Source: Tetraselmis striata
Lineage: Eukaryota > Chlorophyta > Chlorodendrophyceae > Chlorodendrales > Chlorodendraceae
Length of the DNA: 64,000 bases
Assembly (NCBI GenBank): GCA_006384855.1
Contig: VCJN01002017.1
Coordinates: 98,018-162,017, forward strand
Direction of reading: 5' to 3'
Below the pieces are notes generated by a model. That model saw only the letters and a list, made by a program, of their open reading frames with translations. It had not been told where the DNA came from and made no database searches. Of this stretch, positions 44,750 through 56,624 are shown one piece after another (within the stretch, counting starts at the first letter, position 1; the number at the start of each line of letters is the position of its first letter). The translations under genes and the position numbers were made by a program.

Positions 44750-45800
44750 TTATTGCTCAAGCTAACGACCCTCCTCCAAGCCCAAGCCCCTCCTCCTGCT
44801 AGTGGGCTGAAGCTAGGACAGCAGCGCCCCCTGCTGTCCCTACCTTAGTTAGACCTATCCCATTCGGAGCTCAATAGGCAAGCATAGGCAGCCGAAGCGT
44901 CCCGCCTGCAGCTACCAAGTTGAGATGGGGGGAAGGGGGCTGACCGGAATATCTATGTGGTGCTCAGTATTTATCCACCGCTGAGCCGGCTAGTATGATT
45001 AGTGGGGGCTGCGATGCCCTCCTGCGATGACATGTAAGTGGTTACGTGTTGCCTGTGGTGGTTGTGGGAATCAGTGGTGGGTGTTGTGTGTGTGTGGTGA
45101 GTTTCTGGGTGTGTGTTGATATATGAGCTGCACCGGGCACATGGTTAGTGGTGGGCGGTGTTCTTGAGTCAGCTGGCTTGGGTCTTGCTGCAATGGCTCG
45201 CTCATCAACTTACTGGTGTGAGCTGCTAGGCGGGTGGGCTGCATCATCGTCCGTTTCCCACTCGCTGTCGGAGCCGCGGGTGCCAGAGAGGCGTGGCTTG
45301 GTCCGGCTGCGGTTGCGGGTGGCGTCGTCCGAGCGGCTACGGCCACTGAGCTTCTTCTTCTTATGTTTGGCTGTTGTCGCTGTCTTGCCCTTGCCTGCCG
45401 GGGTGGGCTGGCTGGGGTGACGTTCCAGCCGGATGGAGAGGCGTTGTGGGTTGCGCAGCGCGCTGGTGTGACTCCGTTGAGAGGCTGGCCAGTTCGGCGG
45501 CTATTGCGGGTTGACTGGCAGGAGAGGAATGTGCAAGCAACTCTGAGGTTGCGGTGGTGAGGTGGTGGAGTTCTGCCAGGCGTTCTGTGATGCCATTGGG
45601 TGTGCCCTCCCGGAATGTGCGGTGTATTGTTGAGCGTTGGGGGGGATCGAGGGATATGTCAGCCAGACCTGGTGTTTCCGCCGTTGCACGCTGGGCGGTG
45701 TCCACCTCCATGGCGCTGTCGTTCTCCTCGTAGTTGAGTTCGAGTTCTTCCTCGTCGTCCGCTTGTGCTCCAGGCATGACAGTTGCCGCTGGGGCTGTGG
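44750..45800 (-). repeat. Right arm of the long inverted repeat pair
   Basis: Minus-strand counterpart of 37.36-38.35 kb: TERLAELHHLTTATSELLAH near 45.6 kb against KRLVELQHLTAETAEQLALL, then a GRSRSDDATRNRSRTKPRLS block and GSDSEWETDDDAAH, then the same non-coding tail (GCTCAGTA...CCGCTGAGCCGGCTAG region). Confidence 0.75.
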
Positions 45801-48000
45801 CTGCAGGTGCATGGGCTGGATGGGCTCTTCCGGGGGCGCGCTCCGTTGCTGCTCCGCGCTAGTCGATGGCTGCCACTGCGTCTGCAACCGCTCCGCGCCT
45901 CGGTGGTATGTGCTCGAACCCAGGGGGGGGGGGGTCTCGGACTTGGGTTGTGGTCTGGACTGATGGGGTCGCTGGAAGTGGCAGTTGGTTTGGGCTTGAT
46001 GGTGTTGGGGCTGGTGGTGTGTCGGCATGGCGCCTCTCGGTTGGTGCCGGAGCTGGCGCGGCCTTGATCTTCCCCCACGATGTTGACACTGTCTTTGTCC
46101 ACTGTTTTGTTCTGTCGGTGCCACGGGTGCCACCGATGATGCTGTGATGGTGGGCGGCCAGCTGCAGTGTGAGGGTGTAGACTAGGCGTCCGGCTGCTCG
46201 TAGGGCGAGAGACGTTGGGGCGGTCTTCCGAGCTTTCTTACGTAGGCATGTCGCTGCGCGTCGGATCTAGTTGTGGCTAGTGTTGCCTCCCAGTTCTCCC
46301 GCCTCCCGGATCGTCTGGCTGAAGGGGTGGATGAGCAGCTCCGATGGGTCGAACTCGGACTCCGTGAGGTAGATGACGATGGTGCGGAGGCGTATCGCCC
46401 GCAGGAGTGCGACAAGGGAAGTGAGGGCCACTGCCAGGCGCCGGGTGTCCGCAAACTCCTCGTCTTCTTGGCCGAGGGAGATGGCGCAAAGGTTGTCGTC
46501 TCCCACACACAGCATTGTCGGCTCGGTGTGGTGGTGGTGCATCTCGACGCCGGCAAATGTCACGGTGTCTGTCAGCCACTGCGCGTGTTGCAGCTCTTGA
46601 GGTGTGTTGATGCGCTTGTTGATGGTAGCTGCGATGACCTCCGCCAGCTGTTCTACTGTCGGCAGCTCCGGGTTGGCCAGGGGCGGGCCGGTGCAGATCG
46701 CTTTGGCCGTCAGCGCGCATCGGAAGAACTGCTTGGATAGTGCCGGGGGAAGTACTCATGGGGGCGCGGGGTGGTCGGCTAGTCCTCTCGGTCCTCGTCG
46801 TGTTCGACTGTGACTTGGATCACTGCTCGGCCCTGTGATTGGTCGCCAAACGGCAGCGCCAGTACTGCGTCACGGCACACGTCCTGTAGTAGGCGCGCCG
46901 CATCGCGGATCAAGGACTGCGAGGCGCACCGAGTCGGCTGAGCGGCGGGCTTTCCGTACCTCGCGGACCTCCATGAGGGCCAGTAGTGTGCGGGTCGGGG
47001 GGCAGATGACGGCGTCGACTGCCTCTACGTCGGCCTCGTATTCGGCCAGGCTCTCACTCCAGCGAGTGCCAAGATATCTGCTAGTGTCGCCGCCGGTTGG
47101 TCTGTCGCCGCTTCGCTTGGCTGGGGTTGGTCGTACGCTGGGAGGAGGCCCTCCGCCAGGTGCAGCCACATGTCGGCCTCAGTGAGGCCTCTAAACAAGG
47201 GGGAGCGAAGCCACACCTGGTGTATCGGTCGCTCGATGTCGTCGAGGTGCGACGCTCCGAGCAGTCGGGTGGAGCAGCGGCGGCCCTGGCGGTCGAGGAT
47301 CATTGTGCCCTCTCTTGTCCATTGGGTTTGTATAACGCTCGCGGCTGTTTCTCTGCGGGCCATTCGTAGGATGACGGACCCGGTGGTGGTGGGAAGCCTA
47401 GTGCCACTCGATCCAGTGAGGTCGGCGGCGGCGGGCTTGGGGGGGCGGCGAGTCACCACTCTGACGTCTGCTGGTAGTATTTGAACGCCGATTTGGGGCT
47501 GAGGGTGCGGATAAGGTTCGTCACAGTCCGGCCGCGCGACTCCTCGTCCATAGTTTGGTGCTGGGCCACCAGATCGCCGAACAGTAGGGCCACATGGGTG
47601 GCATCGTTTGTGCCGGCGGGGAGGCCGGTTAAAAGTAGGCGAGATGGGCGTTGTAGCACGCGTATGTGGCGGCGGGTTGCTGGTGGGAGTTGGGTACCTG
47701 CGATGTTTTTGCAGTAACGACCGTGCGGATCGCTGGCTGTTGCACTCTGCCGCCTCGTCGCGCGGCCAGAAAGGTGCCGACCCCAGCGTCATGTTGCTCC
47801 TCATATCTGTCTGTGTCCATGCTGGCTGTGGTGGTGTCATCCTGGAGGGCCTGCTCTTCACGCCACTGTGGGCGCATGCCGGCAGTTGGCATGGTGGTGG
47901 GTCGTCCGGTCGTCGGACGGTCCGCCGTTTCACATGAGGATCACGCTACCATTACCAGTAGCCGCGCCGGCTCACCCGGGTTTAGTACATACACAGTACT
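45000..48000 (-). mobile_element. Unclassified element fossil with gag-like or ORF1-like proteins
   Basis: About 3 kb of minus-strand coding-type DNA in several open blocks: a Pro-rich N-terminal part near 47.9 kb, VWLRSPLFRGLTEADMWLHL near 47.2 kb, GTRWSESLAEYEADVEAVDA near 47.05 kb, MLCVGDDNLCAISLGQEDEE near 46.5 kb and a Gln/Pro-rich part near 46 kb. None matches a family I can name. The size, low complexity and repeat-bounded context suggest the first ORF of a retroelement. Broken, with several breaks; the 3' part is also present at 37.4-38.35 kb in the opposite orientation. Confidence 0.4.
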
Positions 48001-48469
48001 TCGCCCGGTGTTAAAGGCCGGCAGGAAAGTGAGAAGTGTTACTTGTCACGACGGCCATTGCAATGTGTTCAACGAGCTCAAGGGATAGGCTTGGCTCCAT
48101 ATCGTTCACTGCATACTCTAGCATGCTGCGCACGGTACGGGCGCCTCTAGTCAATCCTGCTCTAGGGGATAGAGACGGGCCTAACGGAAAGCTCCATGCC
48201 GTCCCACTTCACCTCCACCTTCACGGTATGCCTGGTGGATACCGACACGGTGTCGGCTACCCAAGCCAAAGGTTGGCGACGTGAGGTAGGCGTGGATGTG
48301 GACTGATAGGTATTTGCGCTCGGGGCGATAGCAGCATGCCGGCCTAGCGCGGCGGCGGCAGTGCTGGTGAGGGGTGTGCGGTAAGCCGGTAAGCCTAAAA
48401 CACATTTAAAATTCTTACTGACCTTAATAGTACTGCTTTGATATTATAAAAAACACTAAAGCCAAAAAA

Positions 48470-48790
48470 TAAAGTCGCGTAGGCTGTTCTACACGGACAA
48501 GAGCCGAAATAGGCAGGAATAAGGTTTAGTGACAACGTCGCGGGAAAAGGGAGTCAGAGGGGGGTGGGGGGGGGGGGGGGGCTGCGTGCAACGCAGCGAA
48601 ACTGCAAGACGGCGGGCCCAGCTGTGAGGGCTGCTTTTATGTGTACTCGTGCTGCACCCATAAGGGCGCGCTAGCCGACAGGTGAACGAGTACCCGTACC
48701 ACGTAGCAAGCAACGGTAGCCGGAACGAAAGCCGGACGGTAGCCGGACGATACAGCGGTTAGGAATGGAGAAAACCCATAAACTAGTTCA
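48470..48790. repeat. Dispersed repeat, copy 1 of the 'ACACGGACAAGAGCCGAAAT' family
   Basis: Shares CTACACGGACAAGAGCCGAA, the GCTGCGTG(C/T)AACGCAGCGAAA word, GGCTGCTTTTATGT and a GGAGAAAACCC-type end with 63385-63640. This copy has a G run (about 48568-48580) that the other lacks. Not coding as far as I can see. Confidence 0.75.
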
Positions 48791-49119
48791 GATCAGTACT
48801 GCTTTTAGCGGGATTTGTTACTGGCCTATTGCGCACGAGCAGTAATCCTTAACCTTTTTTTCCCGCCCCCGGGACAGGACTGGCACCAGTGAGACCCTTG
48901 CAACGTCTCTACGACGGCCGTTTAGGCAGCAATCCAGTTACGGAAAGCAATCCTTAACCCTTACTGCTCTTCAGGCATTATCGATAAGCATGATTATTGT
49001 TGCATAGTTTTGATTTGCTGAAGCGGGTGATGATTTGGAATTTTCTTGTCTGGCTTGTTTTAAGATAGATGCGCGGCCGGTAGAATCGTCGAATACGTGT
49101 ACGGGTAGTCCCGAGGGCG

Positions 49120-49800
49120 GATGAAAACGGGCCAACAGCGGTTCCCTGGGCGTGCTCGCCGCGACATTTCCTTGTTGGTTAGTCGCTCAGCTCTTACTAC
49201 TTCTCGACGTCATTTCACGATGACGTTCGTCAAGCAACTACGCTCTCCGGCTATGCCCGATGCGCCTGGCAACGCCCCTCGGTCGCCGCCGCGGGCGGTG
49301 GAGGGCGGGCGCGCATTTTACCATGCGTCGACGAGTTTTTGCGGTTCGCCTCGCCGGAGCCGGAGGCGCAGGAGCTCCGCAAGCGCGTCGCCGACTTGCT
49401 AGACAACATGGGCCTGCAGCACAAGCCCGCCAAAGGGTTATGGGAGCCGGGCCAGTACGGCCAACACCCGGGGGTGGACATCAACACAACATTTTATGCT
49501 GTGTTCATGCCCGGCGGACAAACTGCAGCGGCTCGCGCACCAAGCCAAGCAACTGCTGCAGCGCGCGGTCCGCGACGCCCGTTGGCTGCCCGTGCGGGAG
49601 CTGTAGCCGCTCGATGGGCGGGCTCAATACGTGTACCATGCGATCCCGGCTGCGCGCTTCTCTATAAGCGGGAGCTCCACGGCGTTTTGGGCTCCAAGTG
49701 GGGCGGTAATAATGACTACTCGTATCTATATTACTTACTATACCCTCGGGTTTCTAGAATTCCCCGCGCTAAAATGTAAAGCTCGTAGTAACAAGACAAA
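49120..49800 (+). mobile_element. DIRS-type reverse transcriptase fossil
   Basis: Plus-strand remnant of the RT thumb/RNase H side of a DIRS-like retroelement: FASPEPEAQELRKRVADLLD, then NMGLQHKPAKGLWEPGQYGQ with HPGVDINTTF, and a downstream LHGVLGSKWGG segment. Text of this type sits beside tyrosine recombinases in DIRS elements, which agrees with the recombinase fossils at 40.8-42.4 kb and at the right edge. Broken, a few breaks; ends not found. A TIR transposon lies inserted about 0.7 kb downstream. Confidence 0.7.
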
Positions 49801-50496
49801 ATACTACGCGGTGGGTCTGTGCCACTAGGTCGTCGCGCTTGGCGACATGAAGAGAACACCGCAGAGAATGCTTTTACGTGTGTACGGCATAGGAAAAGAT
49901 AACTGAAACACTACCACAGTAGATAAACGTCAAGGTCGCCCCAGGTCAGCGGCCGAAGACGCCCCAACACTTGACCTCGTGCATAAACTGCGGCCGTGCC
50001 CGGTACCAGGTAGGTCCGGGGGAATAATCGTAGCCATTATCTGGATATATAGACCTCATTCGAAACCCGAAGGGCAAATGCATCAACCGGGTAAGGATTA
50101 CACCGGGTTCTCTCTCGACGCCAAGTCCGCGCGCCCAATGCAGCGCAGACACCGTTTCGTGCCGTGCGTTCTGGAGGAGGGCGGGCGTTTGGGTGAGCAC
50201 TTCTTGGCTCTGCTCCGCGATGAGCTGGCTCAACGCGGCGTGTCGTCATGCCGATTGCGCCCGCCCCCGTCCTGAAAACCCTGCGCCCAACTGTTGTCGT
50301 TGCTTTCTGGGGACGCCGCTGGACGGCCCGACTGTCTGTCGCCCTGCACGTGTTCTTCGCGAAGTACCTCCGAGAGAACACCGCCGGCCCTTCGTCTGCC
50401 GGCGGATACCACGCGCGCTCCGCCGGCCATGGTGCTTAGCGTTTGTAGTGCTTTGCCCCCGCCGGCTCGCCCCCGTGCCTGCCGCCCGTAGTAATA

Positions 50497-51840
50497 CACC
50501 CCTCCACATAAGTCCGGGTTTTGCATTTTCGATCGCAAAGCGCATGCATTGGCGAGGATAACGCCGGCTGCATGTGCATACATGCTAACTACAGTGGGAA
50601 TAGTTCGGGCGAACGCCTATTGTGCGCTTCATACCCACCCGCGCGACAACACGACCATTTGTGGGCGCCCTTTCAAAAACGCGAAATCAGTGCGTGATGC
50701 GTTGGGGCCAGAAAGTTGTGGGTTGCGCCAACCGTCCAAACCTATGGAAATTGCGGCACTCGTCGCACCAAACTCGGTGAATACGGCCCTTGGCATAAGT
50801 TGCACACACCGTGCGTGTAGGCCACTGAAAGCATGTCGCTATAGGCACGACGTGAGACCCCAACGACAAGTTGGCCACTGTGGGGAGCAGTTTTGGGGTG
50901 AAAATGCTGTTGTTTCTGTGGCGAACGCACGTAGGAGAGGCGCTCGATGACCCGCTTGGTGTAGGGCAATGCTCTACTATGGGGGCGCGTGGTGGAATGC
51001 CAGTTGCACCGTTTCGTGGGCGGGGAGGCGCGGTAGGGGCGTGGATTTTGATTAATATAAAATTCCTTGAAAAATGTTGTGGAAAATGGCATTTTGGCTG
51101 GTAGATGTGTGTATCGCTAGGAGGCAGCACATGCCAAGTGTTGGTGGTCCGTGGTCATCCACACACATAACGCTCTCGCGCCACCGAGTATGGGGCTTAG
51201 ACACGCACTTGGCGCAAAGCCACGAGCCCGATATGGGTAGGCACATGAGGCAGTGAGGGGCAACTTGGATGATCATCTTTGGGGATTTTTTCCGGGGACC
51301 CAAAAATCGATTTTTGATTTTGGAAGATTGGTTTCGACGCAGAGTTGAACGAGGAATTGCGTGGTTTAAAAAAAAAGTTTTTTCTGAGCAAACCCTGAGA
51401 AGTTATAGCGTTTTAAAGCCAAGGGGGTGTTGCTGCGCGTGGCCGACACTGATGCCATGTCAGTATCGCAACGCGACATGTACTGGCCGCCGCCCACACG
51501 GCTGCACCCCAACCAAATGCACCCGAGCCCCTCGCCAATGTGCTTCCTCACGCGTTCATGGCCATCCCGCCGTTTGGTTGTCTGTTCACGCGCGTCGGCG
51601 TGTGCGTGATACCGACCCCGGTTTTGGTGCAGTTGCAGGCGACTCCCATCCACGCACCAAGTGCAGCGTGATTCCCTAGTCAAAGGTCTTTAAGCTTCGG
51701 TTTCAGCCACTCGTCATGCAGGTTTTATAAAACCCTATGAGATGCCAGGGTTTCATCTCATATGCCCTACGTTCAGGTACCCTAGACTTCTGAAGTCTTG
51801 AGACTGCCGAAAAGGGACCCCAAACTTATGTGCAGGGGTG
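50497..51840. mobile_element. 1.34-kb TIR DNA transposon, copy 1, flanked by TA
   Basis: The left end reads CACCCCTCCACATAAGTCCG and the right end is the reverse complement of a nearly matching word (GGACCCCAAACTTATG, then TGCAGGGGTG). TIRs of about 16 bp are flanked by TA at 50495-50496 and 51841-51842. High identity along the whole length to 61555-62905. TA target sites point to the Tc1/mariner-like group by convention. Internal minus-strand blocks are cysteine-rich (SVMCVDDHGPPTLGMC), perhaps relics of a zinc-finger protein, but no DDE transposase is recognisable; the copy is probably non-autonomous. Confidence 0.85.
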
Positions 51841-51944
51841 TACTTTGCCTTCGCCCGACTCTACCCCGTGTAACCAAACCCATGATTAAACCGGGACATT
51901 ATATTAAACCGGGACACGGGCCCGGCCGATATCGCCCTGAATTG

Positions 51945-52012
51945 ACAGAGCCGGGAATCGATCCGGGGACTTCCCGAGCAGGTGACCACAGCTCTGCGAC
52001 CGAGCGGACAGA
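51945..52012 (-). other. tRNA-like sequence, possible SINE head or tRNA relic
   Basis: On the minus strand CCGCTCGGTCGCAGAGCTG can form a short D-arm (GCTC/GAGC), and GGATCGATTCC resembles a Pol III B box one mismatch from GGTTCGATTCC, about 40 bp downstream. The T stem is poor and no proper anticodon arm forms, so it is not a functional tRNA. A tRNA-derived SINE is possible. Confidence 0.3.
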
Positions 52013-52355
52013 CAACGACGAAGGAGCCTGTCTTAATTAACACACAGTACTAAGGATTTCTACTCGTACAATCACCGCGTAGTTGGTGCAGCATCGAGTA
52101 TATCCCATTTACGGGTACGGCCGTACGGGGCCACCCGTCGACACGCCGCCGGCCGGAGCCGATGACAACTCGCTACCAGTAATTTGTAATTCACACCACC
52201 AGTTAGAAGGGACTAAGGAGGTAGCGGGCGGGCGGGCTGGGCGGGCGCAAGCCCAAGGAGACAACTCGAACTCGCTGCACTAAGGCATCCACAGATAGCG
52301 CTAGAGGCTTACTTGTCTGTGTGGCCATACCCCCAAGTCCACGGAGCCGTCCACC

Positions 52356-54374
52356 ATGTCGTCCAGCAGCGTGAGCCCGTTCCGTAGCGACTGCCTCGCC
52401 CCTAAGGTGCCACGGCCGCGCTCAATAGTTGCCCATCCTGTTTGCACGACATACCCTCCCCTCCTCCCCCCCGCCCGCCCTTGTGGTTAACCTCCCAGCG
52501 CTTGTCTCTGAAGGACCCCTGGTGTTACAGCTCGGGGAACGAACGACTCCACATCTAGCTTGACATCCCGTCTCATGTGCGCAGGTGGCACTGATCACCG
52601 GTGGCACGTCCGGCATTGGCCTGGAAATTGCGCGCCAGCTCGGTAACCCTCCCCCCCCGCCCCCCCCCCCCGCCTGCATTCCTAATCCCCCCCCAATATC
52701 CTCACAACTTCCCCCGGTCGCCCTCTATCCCACGCCAGGCTTGCATGGCGCTAGGGTGGCCTTAATGGGCCGGCGGCAGAGCGTCCTCGACGAGGCCGTC
52801 TCAGAGCTGGCAGCGCAAGGCATCACCGTGGCTGGATTCCAGGTCCGCATGCTTGCAGGCGGCGCATGTTGCCGCTGCCGATTGCGCCATACGATTGCTG
52901 CATGAGACTGCACCAGCTGTGCGTGCCTGCTGCCAGGGGGACGTGCGCTCCTATGAGAAATGTCAGGAGGTGGCAGCAAAGGTGGTGGAGCAGTTCTCCC
53001 ACCTGGATATCCTTGTCAACTGCGCGGCCGGCAACTTCCTTGCCGCGGCGGAGAATCTGAGCGCCAACGGCTTCAGGACAGGTGCCGCTGCCCGCCAACG
53101 CAGCCCGCCATCGCCCACCTTTGCCACCCTATCCCTGAGCGCATCCTCACGCGCCACCCTCTCCCGGTGGATCGGCGCAGTGATGGAGATCGACGCGCTG
53201 GGCGTGTTCAGCATGAGCAAGGCCTGCTTCCCGGCCCTGAAGCACTCTGGCGACGCCGTCATCATCAACATCAGCGCCACGCTGCACTATGGTGGGCCAG
53301 CTGCTGCTCGGCACCCCTCCTCTTCAGAAACCCAGCTAGGCAAGCCTGACAACACCCCACCCGCTGTGCGCAGGTGCAACCTGGTACCAGGCGCACGCCT
53401 CTGCCGCCAAGGCGGCCATCGACAGCCTCACCCGCACGCTTGGCCTGGAGTGGGGGACCTATGGGATCAGGGTCGCCGGCGTGGCCCCGGGCCCCATCGG
53501 TAAGCATGCCCTACCAGCAGCATGCAGAGGACGTTCTCATGACAAGAAGCGCCAGGCCCAGGATATAACTTCTGAGCTGAGCGCGGTGCCCACTTGCGTC
53601 CGCTGCCGACAGCGGGCACCGCGGGCATGGCCAAGCTGGCGCCTTCCGGGGCAGGCGACATCAAGTACTCCGAACAGATCCCGGTGGGGTACATGGGCGA
53701 GAAGTGGGACATCGCCATGGCGTGCGTCTACCTGTCCAGCACCGCCGGAAAGTGGGTGCCGGCCCTGATGCCTTGAATATGGACATCCGCCAACTGCTTC
53801 AAGATGGAACTGAATCGGCACTCCGATTTGAACCCTCTGTGTGAATTGTCATCCGACCATCCTCGGGACATGAGCAACCTTGCCTGTTGCAGCATTATCA
53901 AACATATATATATATATATATACATATACTACCGAACCATTTAATAGGGTTCGCAAGTCCAGAAAACGATAACTGTTTCTCAGCGATCACTCGGAAGATT
54001 CGGGTGGTATTCGTGGTGTATGGTGGTATTTTTCAAAAAGAATGTGGTTTTATGTCCTTTTTTCTTGCGGGGGGGGGGGGGGGGGGGGGGGGTCAAGCGA
54101 AGCCACATTGTGGCTGCGGTATGTTTCTCCTGGCGCACTGCTTGTGCACAGCCTGCGGTGTCTCATGGCGTGCGGGACGACTGACCGTACATGCCCCACT
54201 TGGCCCAGGTTTGTGAGCGGCGAGACAATGGTGGTGGACGGAGCTGCATGGATGTGGAAGCCACCAATCGTCCCGCGCGAGGCCATTGCCGCCCTGTCTC
54301 GGAAAGTGGAGTCCACCAGCCGCGCTGTGGGGCAGGCAGGCGCCTCACGACAAGACGGCAGGAGCAAGCTGTAG
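52356..54374 (+). CDS. DECR2: Peroxisomal 2,4-dienoyl-CoA reductase (DECR2-like), eight exons, PTS1 SKL
   Basis: Exons 52356-52406, 52585-52642, 52739-52842, 52937-53081, 53181-53291, 53374-53499, 53613-53751 and 54209-54374 (TAG) join in phase. The product is a short-chain dehydrogenase: MSSSSVSPFRSDCLAPK leads into VALITGGTSGIGLEIARQLG (Gly-rich NADP site), then ARVALMGRR, GDVRSYEKC, DILVNCAAGNFLA, IDALGVFSMSKACFPAL, IINISATLHYG, WYQAHASAAKAAIDSL (Y-x3-K-like region) and RVAGVAPGPIAGT. The C-terminus is GRSKL, a canonical peroxisomal PTS1. The start SPFR-D-L-K-VALITGG matches peroxisomal DECR2, which reduces 2,4-dienoyl-CoA with NADPH so that unsaturated fatty acids can complete beta-oxidation. 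Peroxisomal trans-2-enoyl-CoA reductase is the main alternative. Intron 2 has a C run just after its donor; the last intron (53752-54208) holds TATATA and a G run. A TGTAA lies at 54505. No damage seen. Converges on the MYB gene. Confidence 0.9.
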
Positions 54375-54916
54375 GGCTTAGTACATTCACGTGACAGCCA
54401 GCCTCCCCAGCTTGGCATGCCGCTCATCATATGGCAGTGCTACTAGGTTTGTGCGCTACGCCTGGCGAACCATCCGTACAAGGTCTGCCACGGCCTTTTC
54501 ACTTTGTAAATATATGCAACGCGTGTTGTGCTGTGGGGCGACTTGACAATAAACGGCAACATCGCATGCCTGCCACTACGCCAGAGTGGATATATGTTAG
54601 CAAGCTTGCCGCACTTTTCCTGGCGGCATTGTCAATCTGGGGTTTTCAGACTTGGAAGGGCACTGAGGCAAGCGCAGATCAAAAGAGCTTGCGGTGTGTG
54701 TGTGTGCAATTACACTTGCCGCATGCGTTTATATTCGTAGTCCTCTGTTATATTCCGTATCTGTACGCATGCCGCTCCAGACAGCTAGGTAAGGATAATG
54801 AGAATCCGGCCACGATTCGAAGAGGTACCGGCGGGCAGGGGGGGGGGGGGGGGGGCTGGGGAGCTCGGTGCTTTCAAAGTGCAACTCTTAAGCTTTATCG
54901 CCGCAGTGAGGCTGCA

Positions 54917-55965
54917 TCACTGGTCGGTCGGCCGAAATGAATCACTGTCGCCAATGCCGAACATGCTTGCTAATTCGGTGTCTGGCGCCCATGGCGTGGC
55001 TGGTACCCAGCCGAAGTGGCCGCACGGCGCTGGAAGCTGACCTGCGCCAGCGCTAGAAGAACAGCGCCAGCTAAATTCCTGCAAGAATTTTCCGCTGTAA
55101 TTGCCTCGGCTAGATTGGCTCGATGGACCGGTGCGTCCGTCGAGCATCTCTTCCGCAGTGGCATATTGATAACTCCCGGAAGTCTCTTCCATCTCGCGCG
55201 CGCGGGCACTGGCACTTGCGCGACATACCGAGTCTTGACTGCGGCCCGAGTCCATGTTCTCTGACATCTGGAGGCTATCTCCCTGCAAAGTCTGAGGCCC
55301 GAGCTTCAAGATAGCCTTCAGCGGAGTGCCACAGGAGAGGAATTTGTTGCCGCGAATGACGGCAGTCAGACGACGGCAGAACAGCCCGTTCCAGCGATTC
55401 TTCACTGCGTTGTCGGTACGGCCAACAAGCATCTTTGAAATCAAGGCCCATCTCTTCCCGAAATCTTCCTGGCCACGCACGATGACGGCGTCTTCCCACT
55501 CCGTGAATGCAGTCTAGTGTCGGCGTTAGCAAGACAGGAGTTAGTGCTCACTCTGAAACAAGGTTACTCTAAAACAAGTTCCCCTGGTTTCACATCACCG
55601 TCCGCCGTGTCCCTCGTCGTCCGCCGTTAGGCGAATCGCGGCACTGTCCCCGCGCTGCCCCATGAGCTACTTACCCTGTTTATCCGGGGGCTCAGCTGGT
55701 TACACCATCGGAGCCGGCAACTCTTTCCGTTGCGTCCCGGAACCTCGGAAGCCACCTTGCTCCATTTTTTGGCGCCGTATTTGTTTACGACCTTCACAAG
55801 CAAAGCGTCCTCCGACGACTTCCATGGGCCAGACTTCTGACCGTTGCTATGTTCATGCTCAGACTGTGCACTCGAATCGGAGGTGTTGCGAAGTTCTCTC
55901 TCCTGGGAGTAGAGGTAGCCATAATGACCATCGACCTTGCTGTGCGTTGCTGTAGGCGTGGCCAT
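54917..55965 (-). CDS. R2R3-MYB transcription factor, two exons
   Basis: Exons 55965-55675 and 55513-54917 (TGA), joined at a GTAAGT donor and CACTAG acceptor in phase 0, give about 295 residues. Residues about 45-95 form R2 (GPWKSSEDALLVKVVNKYGA, then KKWSKVASEVPGRNGKSCRL and RWCNQLSP) with regularly spaced Trp. R3 begins just after the junction (AFTEWEDAVIV, then KRWALISKMLVGRTDNAVKN and RWN), with the first Trp replaced by Phe, as is usual in R3. The R2-R3 junction falls at the intron. The Ser- and Gly-rich C-terminal part has no recognised activation motif. A nuclear DNA-binding regulator; targets unknown. Tail-to-tail with the DECR2-like gene, 542 bp between stops; a minus-strand TGTAA lies at 54710-54714. 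Confidence 0.9.
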
Positions 55966-55989
55966 GTCGACGATGGGGGGCTATAATTT

Positions 55990-56620
55990 TACCCACGGAA
56001 CTTGGCACGTAGCAGCAAGATAACCAGTCCGGTGTGTGTAGGGACAACTTCCCGCTGCCCAGCCGCTATTCCCGTCAGCAGCTCCAAGCGATATGCCCGT
56101 CTCGGCCGACTCTCGCAGAGGGAATTATGTGCAGCGAGAACAGCGTCCTCTTCGTGCCCTTTGAATAAGGACACAGAAGTAATCTTTGGTGACACCGTTG
56201 TGGGCGCCGGACACAAGTAGTGCTGCGCCGTGACTTGTGCGTGGGTGGGAAGTCGTCGATATGCGCGGTGTATGTCTAAATTCGGGGCAGGTGCTCGATG
56301 CCGCAAAATATATGGAGATATGTAGATCGCTACCCCGGCCTGTAGCTCCCGAGGAGTACAAGGAGCACACGGACCAGGCACCAAGTACAAGAAGTACGAC
56401 GAGCACAGGTACTGCTGGTAGCGAACCGCGTAGTCGCTAACGATGGACGGGTACAAATTGCTCGAAATATCTTTTTCTTGGTACCTGAAATCCTTATTCG
56501 AGTACTGCCGGAGAATAATTGCAAACGTAACGAATACTATACTCGTCGTATCAGCGCCGCAATCAGGTCGGATATCATTACGAGTACCCGTACTGCAGGT
56601 TATGATCTTAATAACCTGTT
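55990..56620. other. Upstream region of the MYB gene, unassigned
   Basis: Holds the probable MYB promoter. A 155-codon minus-strand open frame (56456-55989) has no recognisable domain. From about 56380 to 56600 the DNA is rich in GTAC, ACGAGTAC and AGTACGAC words. Confidence 0.35.
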
Positions 56621-56624
56621 TATA

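Noticed and set aside
47025-47933. Host gene on the minus strand at 47-48 kb
   Set aside because: Low-complexity, split over frames, with a relative of its 3' part repeated at 37.4 kb in inverted orientation; better explained as an element fossil.
50246-50545. Basic minus-strand open frame near 50.3-50.5 kb as a gene
   Set aside because: Arg- and Gly-rich antisense-type text in a GC-rich stretch next to an element fossil, open in several frames at once and without a recognisable domain.
51945-52012. A functional tRNA gene
   Set aside because: B-box-like and D-arm-like segments exist but the anticodon and T stems do not pair properly.
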